DNA of 41,291 bases, taken from contig NZ_ATXH01000022.1 of NCBI RefSeq assembly GCF_000421585.1, forward strand, positions 1 to 41,291, written 5' to 3'. Below are positions 26,547-34,038 of the stretch, piece after piece (within the stretch, counting starts at the first letter, position 1; each line of letters begins with the position of its first letter). This DNA comes from Thermodesulfatator atlanticus DSM 21156. Lineage in GTDB: Bacteria; Desulfobacterota; Thermodesulfobacteria; Thermodesulfobacteriales; Thermodesulfatatoraceae. The position numbers were made by a program, and so were the translations under genes. The notes beneath the pieces were generated by a model. It did no database searches, was not told the DNA's origin, and saw nothing but the letters and a program-made list of their open reading frames with translations.

Positions 26547-26948
26547 TTATTCGAATTGAAGACATCTCTGTTGCAACCGTTGGTCAAAGGTCAAAAGTTG
26601 TCCTTTCTGTTTTCGTGCTTTTATGCACAGGAAACAATCGAGCAAACTGAGCCCTTTAGCTTCAAGAAAGAGATTAAAGGCTTCGAGCAATAGCTTCTTA
26701 TTTCGGTTGACTACGCCTTTATAAAGCAGGAGATCTTTCAGCGCTTCCGCGGCTTCTATGGCAGGAACACCGTAGGTCTTGGTGAGAACATAAAAGGTCT
26801 CCAGCAAAACTTCCGAGAGAATAACGGCTTTCTGATGGCCTTGTTTCAAGGCTTCAAAGAAAGGCCGAATTTCTTGGTACTGTTCCTCAACATCAGCCAA
26901 AAGGTAGCGTAAAATGACGTTGGTATCAGGGAAGGTCACGGTACTCAT
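26547..26948 (-). CDS. vapC: PIN-domain toxin (VapC type)
   Basis: A 133-residue protein. The PIN fold begins FPDTNVILRYLLADVEEQYQE with the acidic D8. A conserved glutamate lies in LSEVLLETFYVLTKTYG, and the later LSLLDCFLCIKARKQKGQLLTFDQRL carries the remaining acidic residues. VapC toxins cut RNA using Mg2+. The gene starts inside the antitoxin gene (23-bp overlap), as is usual for VapBC. Confidence 0.88.
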   Translation of the reverse strand: MSTVTFPDTNVILRYLLADVEEQYQEIRPFFEALKQGHQKAVILSEVLLETFYVLTKTYGVPAIEAAEALKDLLLYKGVVNRNKKLLLEAFNLFLEAKGLSLLDCFLCIKARKQKGQLLTFDQRLQQRCLQFE

Positions 26949-27162
26949 CCGCTACTTTTTGCCAGGCGATTTCGCGCTCTTTCTCATGATAAAGAGGCTT
27001 TTTGACATATTTTTTGAATATCCCCCCCACATCCCTCACCGGTTCAAGGATAATTTTTCCCTTCTCAACCCTAAAACGCACCACATTCGTTCCCAGAAGC
27101 TCCCGCATTTTCTTGGGAATGGTAACCTGTCCCTTAGAAGTAATCTTTGCTAGGGCTTCCAT
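26926..27162 (-). CDS. vapB: AbrB-like antitoxin (VapB type)
   Basis: A 78-residue protein. The N-terminal swapped-hairpin AbrB domain is AKITSKGQVTIPKKMRELLG followed by VVRFRVEKGKIILEPV. The C-terminal tail (FKKYVKKPLYHEKEREIAWQKVADEYRDLP) would bind and block the PIN toxin. An AGGAG ribosome-binding site precedes the ATG. VapB dimers usually repress their own operon. Confidence 0.88.
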   Translation of the reverse strand: MEALAKITSKGQVTIPKKMRELLGTNVVRFRVEKGKIILEPVRDVGGIFKKYVKKPLYHEKEREIAWQKVADEYRDLP

Positions 27163-27532
27163 GACTTACTCCTGATTAAAATCATTACTTTTATTTTTTA
27201 TCCTTTCCTCGTCCATGTCAAGCGTAAATCAGCGCCTAGTTCCTAGAAGTTATTTTGCTATAAGGCCTTCGGCAGTGCCGTTGACACCCATTGCGAGCGC
27301 CGTTTTGATCCGTCATTGCGAGCGAACGTAGTGAGCGAAGCAATCTAGCTCCCTCACTGTATTCGGGCAGGGATCGCCACGGCAAGCTTTCGCTTGCCTC
27401 GCGATGACCAATGTTAGGATCATTGCGAGCGAGAGTTCTTTTTCATGGTCATTGCAAGACACGACGTGCCGAAGCAATCCCATGAGATCGCACGGGCGTA
27501 CAAGTCGCCTTGCGAGGACACCTTGTCGATAA
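27163..27532. other. 370-bp spacer dominated by dispersed repeats
   Basis: No real gene is visible between vapB and the metallo-hydrolase. The last 250 bp are a cluster of REP-like repeats (described separately). A 76-codon frame across this cluster is a repeat artefact. Confidence 0.6.
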
Positions 27533-27540
27533 TCATACCT
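27288..27540. repeat. Cluster of dispersed GCGAGC/GAAGCAATC repeats
   Basis: Several degenerate units are visible: CATTGCGAGCG at 27289, a unit running from TCATTGCGAGCGAACG to GCGAAGCAATC at 27313-27345, GGATCGCCACGGCAAGC-type sequence from 27371, and TCATTGCAAGACACG to CGAAGCAATCC near 27449-27480. The last 45 bp (GTACAAGTCGCCTTGCGAGG..., 27497-27540) resemble the right half of the 153-bp element at 1527-1679. This type of repeat is interspersed in many bacterial genomes; its function is unknown. Confidence 0.6.
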
Positions 27541-28300
27541 CAATACTCATGCCGTCGTAGGCTGCTACCACGTCAAGCCTGAGCTTGCGGGAAAGTTTTG
27601 ATGCTACCTGGTTGGGCCTTGCCTGAAGCATAGTCATGCCGAAATGTGTGAGGATGGCTTTCTCAGGCCTTAGTTTGCTCAGGATTTCTTCTGCGTCTCT
27701 TAGACACAAATGTTGTACATTTGGTGAGGGATGTGGCTTGTAGCGCACCACATTTAAAATCAGGATGTCACAGCCCTCATAGGACTTCAAAAGCCCTGGG
27801 AAGAACAAAGTATCTACCAAAAAGCCGACCTGTTTTTTGCCAAACTTAAAGACAAGGCCGTAAGTTTCTGCGGTGTGGTAATGCCGGCAGGAAGTCCGGA
27901 ACGGGATGTTCCCCAGTTTGTATTCTTTTTCTGCTTCAAGGATTCTTATCTCTTTGAGATAAGGCCGCAGGTATTTTAAAACCACGGCGCTTTCGCCTTG
28001 CAGGCATTCCCGCGGGGCAAAAAGAACACCACGGCGTTTCAGCCCTCCTTCGGTTAGGCCGTCGATCAAAATGTTTACGTCGTTTGAGTGGTCAAGATGG
28101 GCGTGGGTAAGGATTATGCCAGATAGTTTTTCTACTGCCAAACGGGGTTTTTGTTTGGCCATGGCCACCAGGGTGCCAGGGCCTGGATCAAGCACAATAC
28201 GAGTGCCGTCATGTTCAATATAGGTGCCTGCAGAAGAACGCAGTTGCTTGGCAACAACGAATCTAGCTCCAGCTGTGCCAAGGATTTTTATCGTGGCCAT
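27533..28300 (-). CDS. Metallo-beta-lactamase-fold hydrolase (RNase Z/PhnP-like)
   Basis: A 255-residue protein. Residues 66-71 carry HAHLDH, the binuclear metal motif of the fold, preceded by VLDPGPGTLVAM. Later metal-ligand histidines occur in SCRHYHTAETYG and ILTHFGMTML. DLLF/VDTLFFPGLLKSYEGCDILILN follows the usual pattern for ligand Asp. The protein resembles RNase Z/PhnP-type and other stand-alone MBL phosphodiesterases; the substrate cannot be assigned. A strong GGAG ribosome-binding site precedes the ATG. It is divergent from the small gene at 28383. Confidence 0.82.
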   Translation of the reverse strand: MATIKILGTAGARFVVAKQLRSSAGTYIEHDGTRIVLDPGPGTLVAMAKQKPRLAVEKLSGIILTHAHLDHSNDVNILIDGLTEGGLKRRGVLFAPRECLQGESAVVLKYLRPYLKEIRILEAEKEYKLGNIPFRTSCRHYHTAETYGLVFKFGKKQVGFLVDTLFFPGLLKSYEGCDILILNVVRYKPHPSPNVQHLCLRDAEEILSKLRPEKAILTHFGMTMLQARPNQVASKLSRKLRLDVVAAYDGMSIEV

Positions 28301-28382
28301 GGCTGCTCCTTATGGGAAATTAAGTTTTAAAAACTTTGTTGTAAAGCTTGCGTATTAAAAGATTTTGCCCCACACTTAAAGA

Positions 28383-28679
28383 GTGAATGAGTGGCAAAAA
28401 CGTTTTCAAAAAGCCCGTACCGAAAAAGATCTACGTCTTTTAACTCAGAAGTTTTTTCGGGAGTCTTTAAAAGGGCTTCCGCCAGGCTTTCGCATAGAGG
28501 CAGAGGTGGTAAGTGTTTATCCACCAAGGATTTTAGTTAAGATTCCGGCGCACTCTGAAGGAAGTCCCATAAGGGTAGCAGAGGTGGATTTTTTAGTGGA
28601 AGAGCTAGAAAATTTCGGCCTAGAAGTAATCCTATGCTATCAAGACGACCTGGAGGAAATAAAATTTCATGCGCTTTAA
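28383..28679 (+). CDS. Small protein of unknown function, 98 aa
   Basis: The frame begins with GTG at 28383 and encodes a mixed-charge cytosolic protein (EWQKRFQKARTEKDLRLLTQKFFRESLKG) with a predicted beta-rich centre (FRIEAEVVSVYPPRILVKIPA) and an acidic C-terminus. No family is recognised. Its 3' end overlaps the HAD gene by 11 bp, so it probably shares a transcript with the HAD phosphatase and sirtuin. The ribosome-binding site is weak. Confidence 0.6.
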   Translation: MNEWQKRFQKARTEKDLRLLTQKFFRESLKGLPPGFRIEAEVVSVYPPRILVKIPAHSEGSPIRVAEVDFLVEELENFGLEVILCYQDDLEEIKFHAL

Positions 28680-29355
28680 GTGGGTAAGCTTTGATTGTTA
28701 CGGCACCTTGATCGACTGGGAAAAAGGGATAATTTCTGCGCTAAGTCCCTATCTTGCCATGCTCCAAAGTTCACCTACCGAGAGAGAAATTCTGCGCCTT
28801 TATGCCAGGCTTGAGAGTCTTGCAGAAAAGACCTGGAAGCCTTATCGTCTGGTGCTTGAAGAAGTTGCCCAGGGCATGTTTCAAACATTTGGCCTTACGG
28901 TCACTAAGGAAATGAAAGAATTGTTTTGGCGAACGCTGCCTTCTTGGAAGCCTTTTCCCGAGGTAAAAGCCGCCCTTTTAAGCCTAAAGTCTCAGGGATT
29001 CAAAATCGCGATTATTTCAAACATCGACCCTGATTTGCTTGAAAAAAGCCTTGAGCAGATAGGGGCTTCTTTTGATGAATTGGTAACCGCCTATGAGGCT
29101 AGGTGCTACAAGCCATATCCTGAAATTTTTGCTCTGGCAGAAAAGAAATTTTCCTCTGCACCCCAGGAGATCTTTCACGTGGCCCAAAGCCTTTTTCACG
29201 ACGTAGCTCCCGCACGCCAAAGAGGCTGGACAACCTGCTGGGTAAGACGCCCTGGGCGTGATACTTTTGGGGCCACACCCAAGGCTGAGGCGTTTCCTGA
29301 TTATACTGTTTCTAGCCTTGCAGAAATTCCAGAATTGTTAAAGGGGCTTTTATGA
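28669..29355 (+). CDS. HAD-superfamily hydrolase, haloacid-dehalogenase type II-like
   Basis: A 228-residue protein with nucleophile motif SFDCYGTLIDWE (D9 as nucleophile), cap domain, motif II IAIISNIDPDLL, lysine region AYEARCYKPYPEIF and motif IV HVAQSLFHDVAPARQRG. It is closest to the 2-haloacid dehalogenase type II subfamily, but in thermophiles such proteins usually act as general phosphatases; the substrate is unknown. It overlaps the sirtuin gene by 4 bp (ATGA). Confidence 0.85.
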   Translation: MRFKWVSFDCYGTLIDWEKGIISALSPYLAMLQSSPTEREILRLYARLESLAEKTWKPYRLVLEEVAQGMFQTFGLTVTKEMKELFWRTLPSWKPFPEVKAALLSLKSQGFKIAIISNIDPDLLEKSLEQIGASFDELVTAYEARCYKPYPEIFALAEKKFSSAPQEIFHVAQSLFHDVAPARQRGWTTCWVRRPGRDTFGATPKAEAFPDYTVSSLAEIPELLKGLL

Positions 29356-30083
29356 GACCAAAAAACATTGTTATTTTGACTGGGGCTGGAATTTCTGCTG
29401 AATCAGGGATACAGACCTTTCGTGACAAGGGCGGGCTCTGGGAAAAGTATCGCCTTGAAGATGTAGCGACCCCTCAAGCTTTTCGCAAAAATCCCGCTTT
29501 TGTGCTTGATTTTTATAACAAGCGCAAAAAAGATTTGCTCAAAGTTGAGCCCAATGCGGCCCATTTTGCCCTGGCGCGCCTTGAAAAGGAATACCCAGGG
29601 AAGGTGCTTTTGGTTACCCAAAACGTTGATGACCTTCACGAGCGGGCTGGCAGCAAAAATTTAATCCACATGCATGGTGAGCTTTTAAAAGTCCGCTGTG
29701 AACATTGCGGAGCTATTTTTCGGGAAGAAGGCGATATCTTTGTGGATAATCCTTGTCCTTCCTGTGGGAAATCAGGTGGCCTAAGGCCCCATGTGGTCTG
29801 GTTTGGCGAGACGCCTCTTTTTTTAGAAAAAATTTATAGCGCCCTTAATGAATGCGATTTATTCGTCGCTATAGGCACTTCAGGTACGGTTTATCCTGCT
29901 GCAGGTTTTGTGGTGGTGGCCCGAAAAGCTGGGGCTTATTGTGTGGAGTTAAACCTTGAGCCATCTGCCATGGCGGATTATTTCCATGAGCATCATTATG
30001 GACCAGCAACCAAAATTGTCCCAACCTTTGTAGAAAAACTCTTACAAACTAAGATAAGTTTTGACACAGAAAAAAGTCCTTGA
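29352..30083 (+). CDS. cobB: NAD-dependent protein deacylase (Sir2/CobB, class III)
   Basis: A 243-residue sirtuin: GAGISAESGIQTFRDKGGLW at 11-30 binds NAD, QNVDDLHERAG with the catalytic H108 in HMHGEL, and a zinc site with C116, C119, C135, C138. Y55 and R58 (FYNKRKK) fit the Y-x2-R pair that gives class III sirtuins desuccinylase/demalonylase activity (family knowledge). It removes acyl groups from lysine residues while consuming NAD. Probably in an operon with the HAD hydrolase and the following unknown gene. Confidence 0.93.
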   Translation: MRPKNIVILTGAGISAESGIQTFRDKGGLWEKYRLEDVATPQAFRKNPAFVLDFYNKRKKDLLKVEPNAAHFALARLEKEYPGKVLLVTQNVDDLHERAGSKNLIHMHGELLKVRCEHCGAIFREEGDIFVDNPCPSCGKSGGLRPHVVWFGETPLFLEKIYSALNECDLFVAIGTSGTVYPAAGFVVVARKAGAYCVELNLEPSAMADYFHEHHYGPATKIVPTFVEKLLQTKISFDTEKSP

Positions 30084-30097
30084 TATAGGAAAATTTG

Positions 30098-30559
30098 ATG
30101 GAAAAAAACGCATTTAAAGCCTCTCCAGAAACACTTGCCCGGGAAATCTGGGAAGAGGCTTATCTTCTTGTGGAAAAATTTGCCAAAATGATGCAAGAAA
30201 AAGGGGTAACCCTTACCCGCGAGCAATATCAAGACGCACTTATTGGCTTTTCTCAAACGCTTTTATTAGCATCTTCTTCCACCTATAAAAAAATATCTCC
30301 TGAGGAGGCCGAAGACTTAGAGCGCGAGATTTTTCTGGCCCTTGGGCGCATCATCCTTGAGGATTTTTTAGAAAGAGAGCCCACTGAGGCAGAATACGAC
30401 TATTTTATAACTTACTTTCGCAGCGGGCTTGAGCTCCTGCGCAAAGAAATTTCCCAGGAAACCGAAACAGATCTTGACAAATTTGGTCCAGATCTCCGCA
30501 AGTACATCCAGTTTGTTTTATCCCGCCTCCTCGCGAAGATGGGAGAGGTCAGCCACTGA
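30098..30559 (+). CDS. Helical protein of unknown function, C-terminus inside 45-bp repeat
   Basis: The likely start is ATG 30098 (AGGA upstream); TTG 30095 adds one residue. The 153-residue product is acidic and helical, with SPEETLAREIWEEAYLLVEKFAKMM-like segments and many E/K heptad-like patterns. No family is recognised. The last residues ([12 protein letters not shown]) are read from the first 45-bp repeat, whose opposite strand in another copy encodes the glyS C-terminus. Thus the gene end appears shared with glyS in the inferred ancestral arrangement. It is convergent with doc, whose 3' end overlaps by 11 bp. Confidence 0.65.
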   Translation: MEKNAFKASPETLAREIWEEAYLLVEKFAKMMQEKGVTLTREQYQDALIGFSQTLLLASSSTYKKISPEEAEDLEREIFLALGRIILEDFLEREPTEAEYDYFITYFRSGLELLRKEISQETETDLDKFGPDLRKYIQFVLSRLLAKMGEVSH

Positions 30560-30562
30560 GAG
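30518..30562. repeat. 45-bp repeat, copy A
   Basis: Identical over 45 bp to copies at 31237-31281 and 31960-32004. This copy supplies the C-terminus and stop of the gene at 30098-30559 on the plus strand, and the last codons and stop of doc on the minus strand. It contains the small dyad TCAGCCACTGA (30549-30559) in which both stop codons lie. Confidence 0.92.
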
Positions 30563-30950
30563 AATTTGTTACCGCGTGTTTTTGCAAAATAGTTCTAATT
30601 GTTGTTTTCTCGATTTTCCCTTCCGCTACCTTTAAAGCCAAATCTACTAAATCATCTTCGTTCATATCAATTTCTATTCCGTGCATTTCCAAAAAAACTA
30701 AGGCACAAACAACTCCTGTTCTTTTATTCCCGTCCACAAAGGGATGATTTTTGATAATGTGGAAAATGTACGCCGCAGCCATGTCGAATATGTCTTCATG
30801 GAATAGTTTTTTACCAAACCCTGCTTTTGGTACCTCTATAGCGGACTTCAAGAGATTTAAGTCACGGAGACCTGGTGCCCCTCCATATCTTTTTATTTGA
30901 TCAGAATGGATACGTAATACTTCACCAAGTGTTAGGAAGTAATAAGTCAT
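30549..30950 (-). CDS. doc: Death-on-curing (Doc/Fic) family toxin
   Basis: A 133-residue Fic-fold protein with the motif HPFVDGNKRTG (H69-G79), matching HxFx[D/N]xNKR of Doc toxins, which phosphorylate EF-Tu in the type member. The N-terminus LTLGEVLRIHSDQIKRYGGAPGLRDLNLLKSAIE is typical of Doc. The last four residues (SLSG) and stop are encoded in 45-bp repeat copy A, so this end may have been acquired at the junction. The start ATG overlaps the antitoxin stop by 1 bp (TAATG). Confidence 0.92.
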   Translation of the reverse strand: MTYYFLTLGEVLRIHSDQIKRYGGAPGLRDLNLLKSAIEVPKAGFGKKLFHEDIFDMAAAYIFHIIKNHPFVDGNKRTGVVCALVFLEMHGIEIDMNEDDLVDLALKVAEGKIEKTTIRTILQKHAVTNSLSG

Positions 30951-31174
30951 TATTCAGCTAGGTGTTTGAGGGCGCGGGCGTATTTTTGGTTAATTTTTTC
31001 TAAAGCTTTTTCGAATTTTTGTTGACGAGAAGTATCTCGAATAGGATGAATAATGATAACTTCTCCGTCTGTAAAAATATCAAAAGGGGTATCAATATCA
31101 ATTTGAAGCTTCTTTGCTAGATCATCATCCATTACAAGCACTAATTCTTTCCCTTTTTTGCTTAATCTTAACAT
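30950..31174 (-). CDS. AbrB/MazE-like antitoxin partnering Doc
   Basis: A 74-residue protein with an AbrB/SpoVT-like swapped hairpin: LRLSKKGKELVLVMDDDLAKKLQIDIDTPFDIFTDGEVIIIHPIRD, then a charged C-terminal tail (RQQKFEKALEKINQKYARALKHLAE) suited to toxin binding. It immediately precedes doc on the minus strand and shares the TAATG junction, giving a normal antitoxin-then-toxin operon. The phage P1 partner Phd is a different fold, but AbrB-like partners for Doc are common. Confidence 0.82.
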   Translation of the reverse strand: MLRLSKKGKELVLVMDDDLAKKLQIDIDTPFDIFTDGEVIIIHPIRDTSRQQKFEKALEKINQKYARALKHLAE

Positions 31175-31236
31175 TTTTTGTCCCTACTTCTTTTATTTAA
31201 ACATAAAGATATTGATTTTAATTCAAGTGTCAAATT

Positions 31237-31281
31237 TTATCCCGCCTCCTCGCGAAGATGGGAGAGGTCAGCCACTGAGAG
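31237..31281. repeat. 45-bp repeat, copy B
   Basis: Identical to copies A and C. It lies between the Doc and RelE modules, in non-coding sequence. Perfect identity without coding constraint suggests recent duplication, gene conversion, or use as a recombination site. Confidence 0.92.
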
Positions 31282-31316
31282 GAATTCACCTTAAGCTTTA
31301 CCTGAAATATTTATGT

Positions 31317-31589
31317 TCAACTATTAAAACGGTATATTTCTCGTCGGTGGCCTATTCTCAACACGAGTACCACTAATCTATCATCTTGGATATCACAAAT
31401 GATACGATAGTCTCCCACACGATAACGCCAAAATTCTCCTAAAGGTCCCTTCAAAGGTTTTCCTTTAAGGCGGGGATCTTTTAACTCTTTGAGATTTCTC
31501 AGAAAATCCCTGATGCGTTTTGCTTCCTGGGGATCAAGTCTTTTCAAAACTTTCAGAGCCGAACGGGAAATTTCAATCTTCCAGCCCAA
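31317..31589 (-). CDS. relE: RelE/ParE-superfamily toxin
   Basis: A 90-residue basic protein: WKIEISRSALKVLKRLDPQEAKRIRDFLRNL, then a WRYRVGDYRIICDIQDDRLVVLVLRIGHRREIYR core, which is the RelE fold with conserved Arg/Lys residues for mRNA cleavage on the ribosome. The start overlaps the antitoxin gene by 17 bp. Confidence 0.9.
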   Translation of the reverse strand: MGWKIEISRSALKVLKRLDPQEAKRIRDFLRNLKELKDPRLKGKPLKGPLGEFWRYRVGDYRIICDIQDDRLVVLVLRIGHRREIYRFNS

Positions 31590-31800
31590 GTTCTTTCTCC
31601 GCTTTGTCTAAAGAGAAAGTCGGCTCTTCGCCTTTCTTTATCTTTTCTAAAACTTCAGCCGCAAGATAGTAATCCTCAAGGTCATCAAGCCCTTTCAGGA
31701 TCAGCTCCCTCAAATAATAACTCTTGGTGCGCCCTGTAAGCCTGGCTAGCCGATCAATCCTTTCCTCTACCTCTCTAGGAAGACGCACCGTAATGGGCAT
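31573..31800 (-). CDS. Ribbon-helix-helix antitoxin (RelB/CopG-like)
   Basis: A 75-residue protein with MPITVRLPREVEERIDRLARLTGRTKSYYLRELILKGL, a ribbon-helix-helix DNA-binding domain, then an acidic tail (LEKIKKGEEPTFSLDKAEKELGLED) typical for toxin binding. A GGAGGCAG ribosome-binding site precedes the ATG. As with similar antitoxins, autorepression of the operon is likely. Confidence 0.88.
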   Translation of the reverse strand: MPITVRLPREVEERIDRLARLTGRTKSYYLRELILKGLDDLEDYYLAAEVLEKIKKGEEPTFSLDKAEKELGLED

Positions 31801-31829
31801 TTTAACTGCCTCCGTCCTTTGTAGTTTTT

Positions 31830-31912
31830 GAGACCTTTACAAAACACTTTTAAGGTTTGCTATGGGATCCCTTACGGTTGTGCGTTGTATGCTTTGTATT
31901 CAAAATAATACA
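31830..31912. repeat. Truncated MITE-like relic lacking the central hairpin
   Basis: GAGACCTTTACAAAACA then CTTTTAAGG match the left part of the complete copies at 10346 and 11258. GGGATCCCTTACGGTTGTGC (31864-31883) matches the sequence after the hairpin. The palindromic core has been lost and the right end is degenerate. Confidence 0.5.
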
Positions 31913-31959
31913 CATAAACTTATGAAGCAATCTGGTTATTTTTTCCTGTTAAAAAACCC

Positions 31960-32004
31960 TTATCCCGCCTCCTCGCGAAGATGGGAGAGGTCAGCCACTG
32001 AGAG
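31960..32004. repeat. 45-bp repeat, copy C (glyS 3' end)
   Basis: Identical to copies A and B and coextensive with the last 15 codons of glyS: its first three bases are the complement of the TAA stop codon. This is the copy that lies in the original coding position. Confidence 0.93.
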
Positions 32005-34038
32005 AAATAGCTCAGCAATGCGCTGAAGAAGGCCAAGCCTGTTGTTTTTCAGGGCCTCATCCTCAACCATCACGAAGACTTTGTCAAAAAAGAAGTCTAT
32101 GGGCTCCTTGAGCTTGATAAACCCGCGCAAGGCTTCTTCGTATTTGCCGGCTTCAATAAGCGGCATGGTTTCTTCTTTTACCGCAAGGTAGCTTTCGTAG
32201 AGTTTTTGTTCGGCCTCTTCTACCAGGAATTTTTCCTGAAAAGGAAGGCGGGAGTCTAACTTTTTCACCATGTTCATGACACGCTTAAAAGCCACGGCAA
32301 GTTCAGGAAAGTCCTTACTTTCATAGACTTTTTTAAGGGCAGAAGCCCTATTGAGGGCATCTACCAGGTCGTCAAAACCAGTAGCCATGACCGCCTTGAT
32401 AATGTCCTCGCGAAAACCTCGCGCAGCAAGGCTCCCTTCAAAGCGTTTTCCTATGAACTGCTTAACTTCTTGGTGAATCTCTTCCCTGGGGAGTTTTAAT
32501 TTTTCCTCAAGCAGCTTAAGGGCTTCGTTTATGAATGCAGAAAGAGATAGGTGAAGTTCCTTATCAAGGATTATTTCGATGATACCGTAAGCTGCACGGC
32601 GCAGGCCAAAGGGATCTGTGGCGCCCGTTGGTTTTTCTCCAATTCCAAAAAACGCACAAAGGGTGTCCATTTTATCTGCTAGGGCTACGATAGCTCCCAA
32701 AATGCTTTGGGGAAGCTCTCCGCCTGAAGTAGTTGGCAGGTAGTGTTCGTAGATGGCCTGGGCTACTTCTTCAGGTTCTCCTGAAAGAAGGGCGTATTCC
32801 TTGCCCATGATTCCCTGCAGGCTTGAAAATTCCTGGACAAGTTCGGTTACGAGGTCCGCCTTGGCAAGGTGGGCAGCCCTTAAAGCAAGTTCGACTTTGT
32901 CTGGAGCAAACTCCCGGGCGAGCCAGGCAGAAAGCGCTTCCATGCGCTTAGTTTTGTCGTAAAGACTTCCAAGTTCAGCATGATATCCCACGTGGGCAAG
33001 TTCTTTCACTCGTTCTTCCAGCGGGATTTTTTTGTCGCGTTCAAAGTAAAAACTTGCGTCTTCAAGGCGTGCGCGAAGAACTCTTTCATGCCCTGCCTTA
33101 AGAAGCGAAGGGTCTTCGGGCCTGGTGTTGTTTACTGCGATGAAATGGGGAAGGAGTTCGCCTTTTTCGTTCACCACGGCAAAATATCGCTGGTGTTCCC
33201 TCATAGCAGTGATGAGCACCGGCCTTGGTAGTGCCAAAAACTTTTCGTCAAAGCTTCCCAGGGTGGCATAGGGGAACTCTATTAGGTTGGCATTTTCGTG
33301 AAGAAGTTCGACATCTTCCAGCACTTTTGCGGAAACATCAAGGGCTGCGTCGGTTATTTCGTCTTTGGTGCGCGCAAGTCTTTCTTCTGGCTCAACAATG
33401 ACAAAGGCCTCACGGAGCTTACGCACATAGCCCACAAAATCTTCGATTTCAATAGGGTTGGGCGCCATGAACCTATGTCCATAGGTGACGTTGCTAGCCT
33501 TAAGTCCTGCTATCTCAAAGGGGACAATTTGCTTTCCATAAAGAGCTAAAAACCAGCGAATGGGTCTTGCAAAACGCAAACGATAAGCCCCCCAACGCAT
33601 GGTCTTGGGAAAAGGAAGCTCTGTCACAAGCTTTTCCAGCACCTTGGGCAAGAGCTTGATGGTTTCTTCTCCGGGAACTTTTTTCTGCACGTATACGTAT
33701 TCGCCTTTGGGCGTTTGCTTTATTTTGAGTTCTTCTACGGAAACTCCCTGTTTCTGAGCAAAACCAAGGGCTGCTTTGGTAGGGTTTCCTTCTTGGTCAA
33801 AGGCAGCTTGTTTAGGGGGTCCCATGATTTCTTCGGTTCTATCTGGCTGTTTGTCAGAAAGTTCAGCCACGTAAAGGGTAAGCCGCCGGGGGGTGCCAAG
33901 GGTTTTTATACCCCCAAAAGAAAGGGAGAGCCTTTCAAACTCAGCTTTGGCCAGGTCTTTTAAGGCCTTGAGAGCAGGGTCTATAAACCTTGCCGGAAGC
34001 TCTTCGGTGCCAATTTCAAAAAGCAAATCTTTAGCCAT
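31960..34038 (-). CDS. glyS: Glycine--tRNA ligase beta subunit
   Basis: A 692-residue subunit of the alpha2beta2 glycyl-tRNA synthetase. The N-terminus [23 protein letters not shown] is diagnostic, followed by the KTMRWG motif and the long HD/anticodon-type region ending with [23 protein letters not shown] at 34038, overlapping glyQ by 8 bp, is preferred over a GTG at 34047. The last 15 codons are within the 45-bp repeat that also occurs twice further downstream. The minus-strand glyQ-glyS order is the common one. Confidence 0.96.
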   Translation of the reverse strand: MAKDLLFEIGTEELPARFIDPALKALKDLAKAEFERLSLSFGGIKTLGTPRRLTLYVAELSDKQPDRTEEIMGPPKQAAFDQEGNPTKAALGFAQKQGVSVEELKIKQTPKGEYVYVQKKVPGEETIKLLPKVLEKLVTELPFPKTMRWGAYRLRFARPIRWFLALYGKQIVPFEIAGLKASNVTYGHRFMAPNPIEIEDFVGYVRKLREAFVIVEPEERLARTKDEITDAALDVSAKVLEDVELLHENANLIEFPYATLGSFDEKFLALPRPVLITAMREHQRYFAVVNEKGELLPHFIAVNNTRPEDPSLLKAGHERVLRARLEDASFYFERDKKIPLEERVKELAHVGYHAELGSLYDKTKRMEALSAWLAREFAPDKVELALRAAHLAKADLVTELVQEFSSLQGIMGKEYALLSGEPEEVAQAIYEHYLPTTSGGELPQSILGAIVALADKMDTLCAFFGIGEKPTGATDPFGLRRAAYGIIEIILDKELHLSLSAFINEALKLLEEKLKLPREEIHQEVKQFIGKRFEGSLAARGFREDIIKAVMATGFDDLVDALNRASALKKVYESKDFPELAVAFKRVMNMVKKLDSRLPFQEKFLVEEAEQKLYESYLAVKEETMPLIEAGKYEEALRGFIKLKEPIDFFFDKVFVMVEDEALKNNRLGLLQRIAELFLSVADLSHLREEAG

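Noticed and set aside
26379-26693. A 104-codon open frame on the plus strand
   Set aside because: It overlaps the tRNA-Arg gene and the vapC coding region on the other strand.
27313-27543. A 76-codon open frame on the minus strand
   Set aside because: It runs across the REP-like repeat cluster, has an odd composition for this genome and has no ribosome-binding site.
30518-32004. CRISPR array
   Set aside because: The three repeats are 45 bp with spacers of about 675 bp that carry genes; this is not CRISPR.
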